From: Acidimicrobiia bacterium
Lineage (GTDB): Bacteria > Actinomycetota > Acidimicrobiia > IMCC26256 > JAENVU01
Reading direction: 5' to 3'
NCBI GenBank assembly: GCA_016650415.1
Contig: JAENVU010000061.1
Span: forward strand, 1-12,901
DNA: 12,901 nt
Below the pieces are notes generated by a model that made no database searches, was not told the DNA's origin, and was given only the letters and a program-made list of their open reading frames with translations. This document shows positions 1 to 6,871 of this stretch, in pieces. Each line of letters begins with the position of its first letter. The stretch's first letter is position 1. Made by a program: the position numbers and the translations under genes.

Positions 1-370
1 CCGCGGCGCGCATCCCGTCGGCAACGATCGCCGGACCGAGTGTGTCGGTCGGCACGACGGGCTGCACGCAGTAGAGCGAAATGCGACCGTCCGCGAGTGG
101 GACCTGGTCGACCATGGTCGGCACGACACTGACGCCGCGCGTACTGAGCTCCGCGAGATACCGGTCGAGCAGGGCAGCGAACTGTCGCGCGGCCGCGGCA
201 TCCGGGAACGGGGGTAACCGTTTGCATGCCCAGCGGGGCGTGTCGGTCGGCCAACCGACCACGAGCGAGATCTCGCCGTAGCCGAGTACGCGCAGCCCAC
301 TGGCGTCGCCGCGGTCGAGGGCCGCGCCGACGGCGTGCTCGAGCTCCTCGAGTTCGGCATGGTCGATCAC
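1..370 (-). CDS. Protein with kinase-like N-lobe, partial (C-terminus off the left edge)
   Basis: This reading frame runs off the left edge; 123 residues are visible. The start is taken as GTG at 370-368, because it overlaps the stop of the aminotransferase gene in a GTGA arrangement identical to the junction one gene upstream. The visible part begins with an acidic helix (VIDHAELEELEHAVGAALDR), followed by strand-turn-strand GYGEISLVVGW near residues 30-40 and WACKRLPPF with Lys50. It then has a helix (residues 60-78) and strands around SVVPTMVDQV and GRISLYCVQPV. A glycine turn, a strand, an Ala-x-Lys lysine and a helix resemble the N-lobe of protein-kinase/phosphotransferase folds, so a small-molecule kinase-like role is possible. 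I do not recognise the family with certainty; it may belong to an uncharacterised actinobacterial DUF. No catalytic loop is visible because the C-lobe lies outside the window. Co-translation with the aminotransferase implies a shared pathway. Confidence 0.6.
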   Translation of the reverse strand, partial: MIDHAELEELEHAVGAALDRGDASGLRVLGYGEISLVVGWPTDTPRWACKRLPPFPDAAAARQFAALLDRYLAELSTRGVSVVPTMVDQVPLADGRISLYCVQPVVPTDTLGPAIVADGMRAA

Positions 371-1581
371 GCGAACGTCCGCCGGACGATCGCCACGATC
401 TCGTCGATCTCGACATCGGTCACGGTGAGCGGCGGCAGGAACTGCAGGACCGAAGTGTCGTTGTTGGCGAACACGGCGAAGACCCCGGCGGCGATGAGAT
501 CCCGGGCTGCGATCATGCCGTCACCTTCGCCGGGGAACTTCAGACCCATGAACAATCCCCGACGCCGGACCACGAACGGGAGACCGGCGAACTCGGCTGC
601 GAACCGCTCGCCCACTGCGCGAACCCGCTCGAGGAAGCCCGGCGCCTCGATCACGTCGAGCGTGGCGAGCGCCGCGACACAACCGAGTTCGGCCCCTCCG
701 AACGTCGAAATGTGCACGAACGGGTGGTCGTCGAAGAACGCGTGGACCTCGGCGGTCATGAGGGTCGCGGTGATCGGGTACACACCGCCGCTCAGCCCCT
801 TGCCCGTCGTGACGAGGTCCGGGCGTACTCCCTCCTGCTGGAAGAACCACATGGTGCCGGTGCGACCGAGACCGGTCTGGACCTCGTCCAGGATGAGACA
901 CGCACCCCGCTCCCGGCAGATGCGCTCGACCGCGGCGAGGTAGCCGGGCTCGGGGATCGGCATCCCCAACGTGGCCGGGATCGGTTCGAGGATGACAGCC
1001 GCGACCGCGTCGTCGACGGCACGATCGAGCGCGGCGAGATCGTTGAACGGCACTTGGGTGAACCCGGGGAGGTTCGGACCGAACGGGTCCCGGTACTCGG
1101 GATCGCCGGCGGCGAGCGCTAGCCCGGTATGCCCGTGGTAGCCGCCGACCGCCGAGACGACGCCGTTCCGGCCGGTCCGGGCCCGCGCGACCTTGATCGC
1201 GAGGTCGTTCGCCTCGCCGCCGCCGACGCCGAACACGACGCCGGGCAGGATTCCTTCCGTCGACGCGGCCAGCCGCGTCGCGAGCACGGCCCGCCACCCG
1301 GAAACGAGGTGGTGATTGCCGATGTCGAGACGGTCGAGCGCGTCGCGGACCGCGGCGACAACGGCCGGGTGCCGATGTCCCAGGTTGAAGACTCCACCGT
1401 TGCAGTGGCAGTTGTAGAGCTCGCGGCCGTCGTACGCGTCGCGGAACCGGGCCCCCGCTCGCTCCCCCATCACCAGATCGAGGCCGAGCGCCTCATACGC
1501 CGCGACCTTGCCTCGGTTGACATGCTCGGCAAAGGCCACCGTCGCCTCTGCACGCGTGGGGTACGGCTGCTCGGTGCTCAC
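367..1581 (-). CDS. Class III PLP-dependent aminotransferase
   Basis: A 404-residue fold-type I aminotransferase of the ornithine/acetylornithine/4-aminobutyrate class. It would move an amino group between an omega-amine or amino acid and a keto acid, using pyridoxal phosphate in the cytoplasm. Visible landmarks are NGGVFNLGHRHP (61-72), the cofactor phosphate loop region GVGGGEAND (118-126), GGYHGHTG (146-153), the cofactor-binding aspartate in LILDEVQTG (Asp232), and the Schiff-base lysine in TTGKGLSGG (Lys261). Length and motif order match the family, so it looks intact. An upstream in-frame ATG at 1650 exists, but it would add a Pro/Arg-rich leader inside the preceding gene. GTG at 1581-1579, overlapping that gene's TGA, is preferred. 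It is the middle gene of a three-gene operon. The 5' end (1539-1572) is repeated in inverted orientation at 2879-2912. The substrate cannot be read from the sequence; GGGEAND where many relatives have SGTEA suggests a distinct subfamily. Confidence 0.9.
   Translation of the reverse strand: MSTEQPYPTRAEATVAFAEHVNRGKVAAYEALGLDLVMGERAGARFRDAYDGRELYNCHCNGGVFNLGHRHPAVVAAVRDALDRLDIGNHHLVSGWRAVLATRLAASTEGILPGVVFGVGGGEANDLAIKVARARTGRNGVVSAVGGYHGHTGLALAAGDPEYRDPFGPNLPGFTQVPFNDLAALDRAVDDAVAAVILEPIPATLGMPIPEPGYLAAVERICRERGACLILDEVQTGLGRTGTMWFFQQEGVRPDLVTTGKGLSGGVYPITATLMTAEVHAFFDDHPFVHISTFGGAELGCVAALATLDVIEAPGFLERVRAVGERFAAEFAGLPFVVRRRGLFMGLKFPGEGDGMIAARDLIAAGVFAVFANNDTSVLQFLPPLTVTDVEIDEIVAIVRRTFA
1539..1572 (-). 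repeat. 34-bp inverted repeat, left copy (inside aminotransferase 5' end)
   Basis: Read on the minus strand, this stretch encodes EQPYPTRAEA at the start of the aminotransferase. Its counterpart at 2879-2912 on the plus strand matches at 32 of 34 positions by direct comparison. The two copies face each other across the secernin-like gene. Confidence 0.85.
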
Positions 1582-2801
1582 GACGCGCGTGCCTGCGAAT
1601 CGCGATGCGCAGCGACCGGGACGCCGGCGCGGCGGTTGCGGACCTGCCAATAACGTCGGGCCCAGAATGGTCGGCGGTCACGCCCGAGTTCGCGGGCGAC
1701 GGTCTCGGTCCATGCCGCGACGAGCCGGTCGGCCTCGGCAAACGCCGCGGCCGGCTCAGGGGGGTCCACGAGCCACTTCGCCTCGAGGTCGTCACGCTCC
1801 GGCGCAAACGCGGCGGTCAACCGTTCGGGATCGGTGAGGGCCCGCCGGTGGAGCAGCTCGTGACGCCACCACAGGCACTCGGGGTCAAACGTATCGGCCG
1901 GTGTAGGTCCGAGATCTAGCGGCTCGGTCACCCGCACCGGCTTGAAGATCCCGGTGCACGGGGCGGCAGTCGCAGTCGCCCAATGTCGGTCGCCGTCCGA
2001 GCCCAGATCCGCGACCCAGGACGCCGCCGTTTGCGACGCCGCAATCGTTCCCCCGGCGTGCATACATGGACCGAGCGCGCCGGTCGTGACGTCGTAATGC
2101 GGCGCGAGGCCGCCGGTGCCATGGTCACGCAGCACCGCCATGAGGTCTCCGGGCCCGGTGGCGCGGCCGGCGCCCGACTCAGTGATCGCGCGCCGCGTCC
2201 GACAGCGCGAGAAGTGCGTGTGGATCGGCTCGGCGTACCGATCGGCGAACCCCGGGATGGTCAGCCCGTTGCTGATCGAGCGCGCACCCTCGGTGACCTG
2301 CTCGACGGCCCACTTCGCGCCGGCAGTCTCGAGGACGTATGCCTCGCCCCGGTCGGCGACGATGAAGCTGTTGTGGTACGACGCGCCGCGGCGCTCATGA
2401 CCGCACCCGCCACCTTGCCCGTAGCGTTCCAGCAACTCGACGATGGTCGCGACTCCCTGCTCGGCCGTCGCGGCCCGCTCCAGGGCGAGTCGCAGCAGGT
2501 CCATCCCGGTCAGACCCACCTTCGCATAGGCCTCCTTGGTGAACACGGCTTCGTTGCCGATCGTCACGCCGTGCTCGTTGGCACCCATCTCCGCGCCCCA
2601 CATCCAGAACGGGCGGCTGAGCAGGACCGCGTGGGTCTGGGCCGCCTGGTCGATCTCCATCCAGGTACAGCGCAGCCGGGAGCCGGGCTCGTGGACCGCC
2701 CGGGGCTGCCAGCACAGAAACTGCGCCTCATTGGGGTCACGTCCCGAGTTCTTCGCGAACAGCAGACCCTGGGGGCGGACGACCACCATCGTGTCGCACA
2801 T
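1578..2801 (-). CDS. Secernin-like C69 family peptidase/amidohydrolase
   Basis: A 407-residue Ntn-fold hydrolase of the secernin/dipeptidase C69 group. It begins MCDTMVVV; in this family Cys2 becomes the N-terminal nucleophile after removal of Met1, and the start at 2801 is fixed by this motif. Further landmarks are LLFAKNSGRDPNEAQ (13-27; secernins usually read FAKNSDR, so Gly20 replaces the customary Asp), GANEHGVTIGNEAVF, SYHNSFIVADRGEAYVLE, SISNGLTI and WATATAAPCTGIFKP. No signal peptide or membrane segment is seen, so it should act in the cytoplasm, cleaving an amide or dipeptide-like bond. It is the first gene of the operon, and its TGA overlaps the GTG of the aminotransferase. A plausible but unproven logic is that it releases an amine or amino acid which the next enzyme transaminates. 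A 34-bp inverted repeat flanks the gene on both sides. Confidence 0.88.
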   Translation of the reverse strand: MCDTMVVVRPQGLLFAKNSGRDPNEAQFLCWQPRAVHEPGSRLRCTWMEIDQAAQTHAVLLSRPFWMWGAEMGANEHGVTIGNEAVFTKEAYAKVGLTGMDLLRLALERAATAEQGVATIVELLERYGQGGGCGHERRGASYHNSFIVADRGEAYVLETAGAKWAVEQVTEGARSISNGLTIPGFADRYAEPIHTHFSRCRTRRAITESGAGRATGPGDLMAVLRDHGTGGLAPHYDVTTGALGPCMHAGGTIAASQTAASWVADLGSDGDRHWATATAAPCTGIFKPVRVTEPLDLGPTPADTFDPECLWWRHELLHRRALTDPERLTAAFAPERDDLEAKWLVDPPEPAAAFAEADRLVAAWTETVARELGRDRRPFWARRYWQVRNRRAGVPVAAHRDSQARAS

Positions 2802-2878
2802 GACGCGCAGCGTACGCCGACCGCCGGCCCAGCTGCCGGGTGCCGGTCAGTAGCCGCTCCGGCATCGAGACGATCGAA

Positions 2879-2912
2879 GAGCAGCCGTACCCCACGCGTA
2901 CAGAGGCGGCGG
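2879..2912 (+). repeat. 34-bp inverted repeat, right copy (upstream of secernin-like gene)
   Basis: This plus-strand stretch can be read EQPYPTRTEA in the same frame as the aminotransferase N-terminus, but it sits in the non-coding leader between the channel gene and the secernin-like gene, in opposite orientation. Two substitutions separate the copies. It could be a relic of an earlier arrangement of the aminotransferase 5' end or one arm of an invertible segment. Confidence 0.85.
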
Positions 2913-2923
2913 GCCGCCGCGCG

Positions 2924-2951
2924 ATCTTGCGCCTTGGCTTCGACGTGTCAA
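2924..2951 (-). promoter_or_regulatory. Candidate sigma-70-type promoter for the secernin/aminotransferase operon
   Basis: On the minus strand a perfect TTGACA (2951-2946) is followed after 16 bases by CAAGAT (2929-2924), a weak -10 hexamer that keeps the A at position 2 and the T at position 6. It overlaps the 3' end of the channel gene and would give a leader of roughly 115 bases that includes the right copy of the inverted repeat. This rests on hexamer matching alone. Confidence 0.3.
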
Positions 2952-3793
2952 CCCTTTTCGGGTTCGACCCGCACGGTCAGGTCCTGAGTCTGCGACGCGA
3001 TCGGAATACCCGCGGCTTCCAGCCGGACCAAGACCTCCTGGGTGATCTGGTTCTTCACCGTGTGTGCCGTCCGCACAGGCACGACGAACCGCGCGGTCAA
3101 CTCGAGGTAGTTGTCGGTCGCCCGCACATAGACCCGAGGCTCGACGTCGGTCTTGGCGATGGGATAGTGGCGGGTCATGGAGCTGATGGCGGCCTCGGCG
3201 TCGGTCGCAACCGACACTTTCTCGGCTTCGTCGGTCAGGATGCGCTCGGCTTCTCGCCAGTTGTCCCGATACGCGATCGGCACCGTGAGTTCCTCCCAGA
3301 TGAACTCGAAGGAGCCGCTGTAGTTGAAGACCGGATCCGTCAACGTGGCCTTGTTCGACACCGCGACGATGCGCCCGGTGTACTGACGACCCCGGACCCA
3401 GGTGTCTTGGTCGGTGCCCGAGCCGATCTCCATCAGCTTGGTCCGCATCGGCGTGATGTCGATGACATCCCCGCGAATTCCACCCAGCTGGACTCGATCC
3501 CCGATTCGATAGATGGCGCCCGACGTGACGTTGAACCAACCCGCAATGGCGCCGATCACCTCTTGCATCGCAAACGCGAGGCCGGCGGTCATGAGGCCGA
3601 GCACCAGGCCGAGCTGACCCGCGAACGGGCGCCAAAGTAGCGCCAGCGCGACCACACAAATCGCGGCGAGAACGTAGTGGGTGACCTTGCGCACGTAGTA
3701 CTTCTTCGTCGTGTCGGTGGCCCGATGGGCAAGGACTCGCCCGGCCACCGAGCCGAGGAACGCCGCGACCACGATGACCGCGACACTCGTCAC
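2948..3793 (-). CDS. MscS-family small-conductance mechanosensitive channel
   Basis: A 281-residue inner-membrane protein that would open under membrane tension and release solutes during osmotic downshock. Hydrophobic segments lie at about residues 2-22, 38-56 and 60-88. The last has the small-residue-rich pore helix pattern GLMTAGLAFAMQEVIGAIAGWF. The MscS beta domain follows (IGDRVQLGGIRGDVIDITPMRTKLMEI), then an alpha/beta C-terminal domain to GIPIASQTQDLTVRVE. The length fits a minimal MscS with three helices. The start is uncertain: ATG at 3793 has no convincing ribosome site. A GTG lies immediately upstream, and the frame is open for about 16 more codons back to a TGA with only non-ATG options (reading WDLVARNDTVEAKLV). 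The gene diverges from the oxidoreductase gene across a 174-base gap in which I see no clear operator. Confidence 0.9.
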   Translation of the reverse strand: MTSVAVIVVAAFLGSVAGRVLAHRATDTTKKYYVRKVTHYVLAAICVVALALLWRPFAGQLGLVLGLMTAGLAFAMQEVIGAIAGWFNVTSGAIYRIGDRVQLGGIRGDVIDITPMRTKLMEIGSGTDQDTWVRGRQYTGRIVAVSNKATLTDPVFNYSGSFEFIWEELTVPIAYRDNWREAERILTDEAEKVSVATDAEAAISSMTRHYPIAKTDVEPRVYVRATDNYLELTARFVVPVRTAHTVKNQITQEVLVRLEAAGIPIASQTQDLTVRVEPEKG

Positions 3794-3967
3794 CAGTTTC
3801 GCTTCGACCGTGTCGTTGCGGGCGACCAGATCCCATGCTCCAGATCAGGCGGCCACGAGCGGCGGGTTCAGCTCGCGTCGACGGGGCGAGGGTTCGACGC
3901 CGCGCGGATCGAGGCGGCCCGCATCCGCTGATCTGAGCGCCCCGACCCCGTTCCATGATCCTTGGAT

Positions 3968-5005
3968 ATGGTCGCGGGCGTGCGTGCGTGGCAGGTCGAC
4001 CGACATGGTGCACCGTGCGACGTGTTGCGACTCGTCGATCTCGAGCAGCCGGTGCCGGGCCCGGGTGAGGTCCGGTTGTCGGTCCGGGCCGCGGCGATCG
4101 GCCGGCCGGACGCCCTGATGTGCCGGGGCACGTATCCCCTCACACCGCCGCTGCCGTTCGTGCCCGGACAAGAGGTGTGTGGAGTCGTCGAGGCCGTGGG
4201 CACGGGTGTCGACCTTGCCCTCGGGACACGGCTGATGGCCGTGACGAACTTCTTCGACGGCCGCGGCGGCTTCGCCGAGTCGGCCATCGCCCTCGCCGCG
4301 ACGTGTTTCCGGGTTCCGGACGAGATGAGTGACGTCGACGCGGCCGCGTTCCGGATCGGGTTCTCGACGGCATGGATCGGGTTGGTCCGCCGGGCCGCGC
4401 TGCAAGCCGGCGAGTGGCTGGTCGTCCTCGGCGCCGCGGGCGGTTCCGGCGCGGCCGCGGTCCAGTTGGGCCACGCCCTCGGAGCGCGAGTCGTCGCCGT
4501 CGCGGCCGGCGCCGAGAAGCTCGACCTCTGCGCGCGCTTGGGCGCGGAGGTGCTCGTCGATCGGACCGCGACGGCGGTCCGTGATGCGGTGCTCGAAGCG
4601 ACCGACGGACACGGCGCGGACGTCGTCTACGACCCGGTCGGTGGCGACGCCGCGACCGGGGCGTCCCGGGCGACCGCGGCTGGGGGTCGTCTGCTCGCAG
4701 TGGGCTTCGCGAGTGGCGAGTGGGCCTCGATCAGCACCCCCGACCTCGTCGCACGGAACGCGTCGCTGCTCGGCGTGTACGCGGGTGGCTTCACCGAGGC
4801 CGAGAACGACACCGACCATGAGGCGTTGCTCGCACTCGCGGCGGCGGGCCGGATCGGTGGCTTCGCGACCGCGGTCGACTTCGATCAGATCGCCCGGACG
4901 GTCGAGCTCGTCGCCGGCGACGCCGTCATCGGCAAGTATGTGGCGCGATCACCGGGCGAGGACTTCCCGTCGAAGATGGGGACCATCGGCCCTGGCTCAT
5001 CGTGA
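3968..5005 (+). CDS. MDR-superfamily NADPH:quinone oxidoreductase-like enzyme
   Basis: A 345-residue medium-chain dehydrogenase/reductase of the zinc-free quinone-oxidoreductase type, which reduces quinones or enoyl/ketone substrates with NADPH. The N-terminal GroES-like domain shows VRLSVRAAAIGRPDALMCRG, PFVPGQEVCGVVEAVGTGV and GGFAESAIA. The Rossmann domain has LVVLGAAGGSGAAAVQLGHALGA and DVVYDPVGGDA. The structural zinc cysteine cluster of alcohol dehydrogenases is absent. The C-terminal LLALAAAGRIGG and KYVAR are typical. An upstream in-frame TTG (3962) and an internal GTG (3980, giving MRAWQVD) are alternative starts. ATG at 3968 is chosen, although no clear Shine-Dalgarno sequence precedes any of them. 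A universal stress protein gene follows 97 bases downstream on the same strand and could be co-transcribed. Confidence 0.88.
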   Translation: MVAGVRAWQVDRHGAPCDVLRLVDLEQPVPGPGEVRLSVRAAAIGRPDALMCRGTYPLTPPLPFVPGQEVCGVVEAVGTGVDLALGTRLMAVTNFFDGRGGFAESAIALAATCFRVPDEMSDVDAAAFRIGFSTAWIGLVRRAALQAGEWLVVLGAAGGSGAAAVQLGHALGARVVAVAAGAEKLDLCARLGAEVLVDRTATAVRDAVLEATDGHGADVVYDPVGGDAATGASRATAAGGRLLAVGFASGEWASISTPDLVARNASLLGVYAGGFTEAENDTDHEALLALAAAGRIGGFATAVDFDQIARTVELVAGDAVIGKYVARSPGEDFPSKMGTIGPGSS

Positions 5006-5102
5006 TTCGAGCACGCAGTCTGGGTCACGACCCGACGGCACCGCCCAGGTCGCTGACGACCGAGTGTCCTGACGAAACCAATCGACGAAGGGGAAACGAT
5101 CG

Positions 5103-5591
5103 ATGACCGAACCCAGTGCCGAGACTCCCATCCACGTGATCGTTGCGACCGACGGAACGGATGCGTCATTGCTGGCCGTGCATGAGGCCGCCCACCTGGT
5201 ACCCGCAGATGCCGAACTGTCGCTCGTCATCGTGGTCGACGAGTTCCACGACCCACAGGAGGACGCCGGCGGATTCGAAGGACCGGTGGAGACGTACGAA
5301 CAGGCGGAAGCCGACTATCGCGAGGCGATCGTCGCGGCTGAAGGTGCACTCGCGCGCTCGGCGCAGGCCTTCGGGCCCCGTCCCATCCGCCAGCAGATCG
5401 TCGAGCGATCCGGATCGATCGGTGCCCGGCTCTGCGCGCTCGCCGAGGAACAGGACGCCGCGATGCTTGTCGTCGGCTCCCATGGCCACCGCGCGATCGT
5501 CGACGTGCTGCTCGGATCGGTGAGCAGCTACGTCGCGCACCACAGTCCGTGCCCGGTGCTCGTCATTCGCGGGCATCAGTCGGACGACTGA
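5103..5591 (+). CDS. Universal stress protein (single UspA domain)
   Basis: A 162-residue cytoplasmic protein with one Usp domain. The first strand HVIVATDGTDAS (11-22) carries the nucleotide-contacting aspartate. The ATP-binding signature is GSHGHRAIVDVLLGSVSS (125-142), of the G-2x-G-9x-G-S/T form, followed by the last strand CPVLVIRG. Proteins with this signature usually bind ATP and help cells survive starvation, hypoxia or other stress; the partner is unknown here. The ATG at 5103 is preceded by AAGGGG at 5088-5093, a good ribosome site. An acidic insertion (residues 46-66, with several Asp and Glu) separates strand 2 from helix 2. The dodecin gene follows after 94 bases on the same strand, and a second, tandem-domain universal stress protein lies about 1.3 kb downstream. 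Confidence 0.93.
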   Translation: MTEPSAETPIHVIVATDGTDASLLAVHEAAHLVPADAELSLVIVVDEFHDPQEDAGGFEGPVETYEQAEADYREAIVAAEGALARSAQAFGPRPIRQQIVERSGSIGARLCALAEEQDAAMLVVGSHGHRAIVDVLLGSVSSYVAHHSPCPVLVIRGHQSDD

Positions 5592-5685
5592 CGTCGCCCG
5601 CCAGCGCGTTCGATACCCTGCGCGCCAGCGGGGCGTGACGCACGCCCGGGACATCCGAAGGAACCAGTACCCAGAGGAGCACACG

Positions 5686-5901
5686 ATGGTCGATCACACC
5701 TACAAGATCACCGAGATCGTCGGTTCGTCACCGGAGGGTGTCGACGCGGCCATCCGCAACGGCGTGAGCCGAGCCGCCGAGTCGCTGCGGAACCTCGAGT
5801 GGTTCGAGGTCACCGAGATCCGCGGCCACCTGCAGGACGGAGCCGTCGGCCACTTTCAGGTGAGCATGAAGGTCGGCTTCCGGCTCGATTCCGAAGACTG
5901 A
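5686..5901 (+). CDS. Dodecin (flavin-binding dodecamer)
   Basis: A 71-residue protein that matches dodecin end to end: HTYKITEIVGSSPEGVDAAI, then the helix NGVSRAAESLRNLEWFEV, then TEIRGHLQDG and the closing strand GHFQVSMKVGFRL. Dodecins form hollow dodecamers that store riboflavin/FMN/FAD (or coenzyme A in some actinobacteria) and limit flavin photochemistry. The tryptophan of LEWFEV is the residue that stacks on the flavin ring in characterised members. The start ATG at 5686 is set by the family N-terminus and by the ribosome site GAGGAG at 5675-5680. It lies downstream of a universal stress protein, which fits a stress-survival role, and faces the SDR gene with 41 bases between stop codons. 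Confidence 0.94.
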   Translation: MVDHTYKITEIVGSSPEGVDAAIRNGVSRAAESLRNLEWFEVTEIRGHLQDGAVGHFQVSMKVGFRLDSED

Positions 5902-5942
5902 CGGCGAACCCCCTTCACCCGCTGGGTCGGAGGTTGCGCACC

Positions 5943-6758
5943 TCAGAGTGCGACGTCACCGGCATCGACGAGCAGCGTGCTGCCGGTCATGAACAGCGCC
6001 AGATCGCTCGCGCAGAACACCGCGACGCGCGCGATGTCGTCGGGGACGCCGGTCCGACCCAGCGGCAGGCGTTGGGCATACGTATCGAGAATGTCGCCGA
6101 GTCCGGACTGGCGGAACTGTTCTCGTCCGGCCTCGATACCCGGCGTCTCGATCAGCGTGGGTGCGATGGCGAGGACGCGGATGCTCGACGGCCCGAGTTC
6201 CACCGCCAAGCTCTTGGTGAGCCCGCGGACCGCGTGCTTCGACGATACGTAATGCGCGACGCCCGGCCCGCCGGCCTGGTACCCCGCCGTCGACGCGAGG
6301 TTGATGATCACGCCACCATGACCGGCGGCGACCATCCTCCGCGCCGACTCACGAGCACCGATGAACGTGCCACGTAGGTTCACATTGAGGACCCTGTCCC
6401 AGTCGTCGTCGGTCATGTCCAGGAGCGGGACGCTCGGGTACACGCCGGCGTTGTTGACCCAGATATCCAGTCGCCCGAACTGACTGACCGCCACGTCGGC
6501 GCACGCCACGATGGACGCGGCCTCACTCACGTCGAGCGGCGTACCGAGAATCCGTCGGCCCGGGTGCCGCTCCGAGATGCTCGCCACGACATCCGTCGTG
6601 TCGCCGATATCACCAATGACGAGGTCGGCACCCGCCTCGGCCAGCCGATCGGCGATCGCTCGCCCGATCCCGGCCGCCCCGCCGGTCACCACCGCGACCT
6701 GACCCTCCAGCGAGAACAACTCGGTCAACGATTGGCCGGAAACATCAGGTATGGCCAT
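5943..6758 (-). CDS. SDR-family NAD-dependent oxidoreductase
   Basis: A 271-residue classical short-chain dehydrogenase/reductase. Landmarks are the cofactor loop TGGAAGIG (25-32), Asp50 at the end of strand 2 (which favours NAD over NADP), NNAG (102-105), the catalytic Asn127, Ser156 in INLAST, and YVSSK with Tyr170 and Lys174. The end RTGVPDDIARVAVFCASD...MTGSTLLVDAG is typical. It would interconvert an alcohol and a ketone; the substrate is not evident. The open frame extends upstream to 7052, but the SDR fold starts just after Met at 6758, and AGAGAGG at 6767-6773 (minus strand) gives a good ribosome site. The gene diverges from the tandem universal stress protein gene across 113 bases containing a DosR-box-like element, so the two may share control. 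Confidence 0.92.
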   Translation of the reverse strand: MAIPDVSGQSLTELFSLEGQVAVVTGGAAGIGRAIADRLAEAGADLVIGDIGDTTDVVASISERHPGRRILGTPLDVSEAASIVACADVAVSQFGRLDIWVNNAGVYPSVPLLDMTDDDWDRVLNVNLRGTFIGARESARRMVAAGHGGVIINLASTAGYQAGGPGVAHYVSSKHAVRGLTKSLAVELGPSSIRVLAIAPTLIETPGIEAGREQFRQSGLGDILDTYAQRLPLGRTGVPDDIARVAVFCASDLALFMTGSTLLVDAGDVAL

Positions 6759-6822
6759 GGCCGAACCTCTCTCTTTCGGTGCGTGGGTCTTCATCCTGCG
6801 CCCCGAACGGCAGGGAGAAGAA

Positions 6823-6836
6823 GGGCCGAAGTTCCC
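6823..6836 (-). promoter_or_regulatory. DosR-box-like element between SDR and universal stress protein genes
   Basis: Read on the minus strand the element is GGGAACTTCGGCCC. It matches GGGACTTTCGGCCC, a form of the mycobacterial DosR half-palindrome, at 12 of 14 positions. It ends 35 bases before the ATG of the tandem universal stress protein and lies 64 bases upstream of the SDR start, a position suitable for an activator site. The closest relative in the window is the element at 12477-12490, which differs by one base. Confidence 0.45.
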
Positions 6837-6871
6837 TAGCCGCACTGATCCGATCGTCGGATGATCTGCCC

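Noticed and set aside
226..1122. Long plus-strand open frame opposite the aminotransferase
   Set aside because: Arg/Glu/Asp-rich low-complexity translation typical of the antisense of a GC-rich gene; the minus-strand frame has complete aminotransferase motifs.
1983..2987. Long plus-strand open frame opposite the secernin-like gene
   Set aside because: No recognisable domain, Arg/Gly/Pro-rich, fully antisense to a gene with clear family motifs.
2840..3640. Plus-strand open frame that starts through the right copy of the inverted repeat
   Set aside because: Only the ten or so repeat-encoded residues resemble a protein; the rest is antisense to the MscS gene. Kept as a repeat finding, not as a gene.
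3845..4819. Minus-strand 324-residue open frame opposite the oxidoreductase
   Set aside because: Arg/Gly/Asp-rich shadow translation with no motif.
5022..5033. Small palindrome GGGTCACGACCC before the universal stress protein gene
   Set aside because: Five-base arms are expected by chance at this GC content, and it lacks the GGGAC core of the other elements.
5648..5661. GGGAC-containing stretch upstream of dodecin as a DosR-like box
   Set aside because: Only about 8 of 14 positions agree and the second arm is missing.
5930..5944. Hairpin GAGGT/ACCTC between the dodecin and SDR stop codons
   Set aside because: Only 5 bp, overlaps the SDR stop codon, no T run; too weak to call a terminator.
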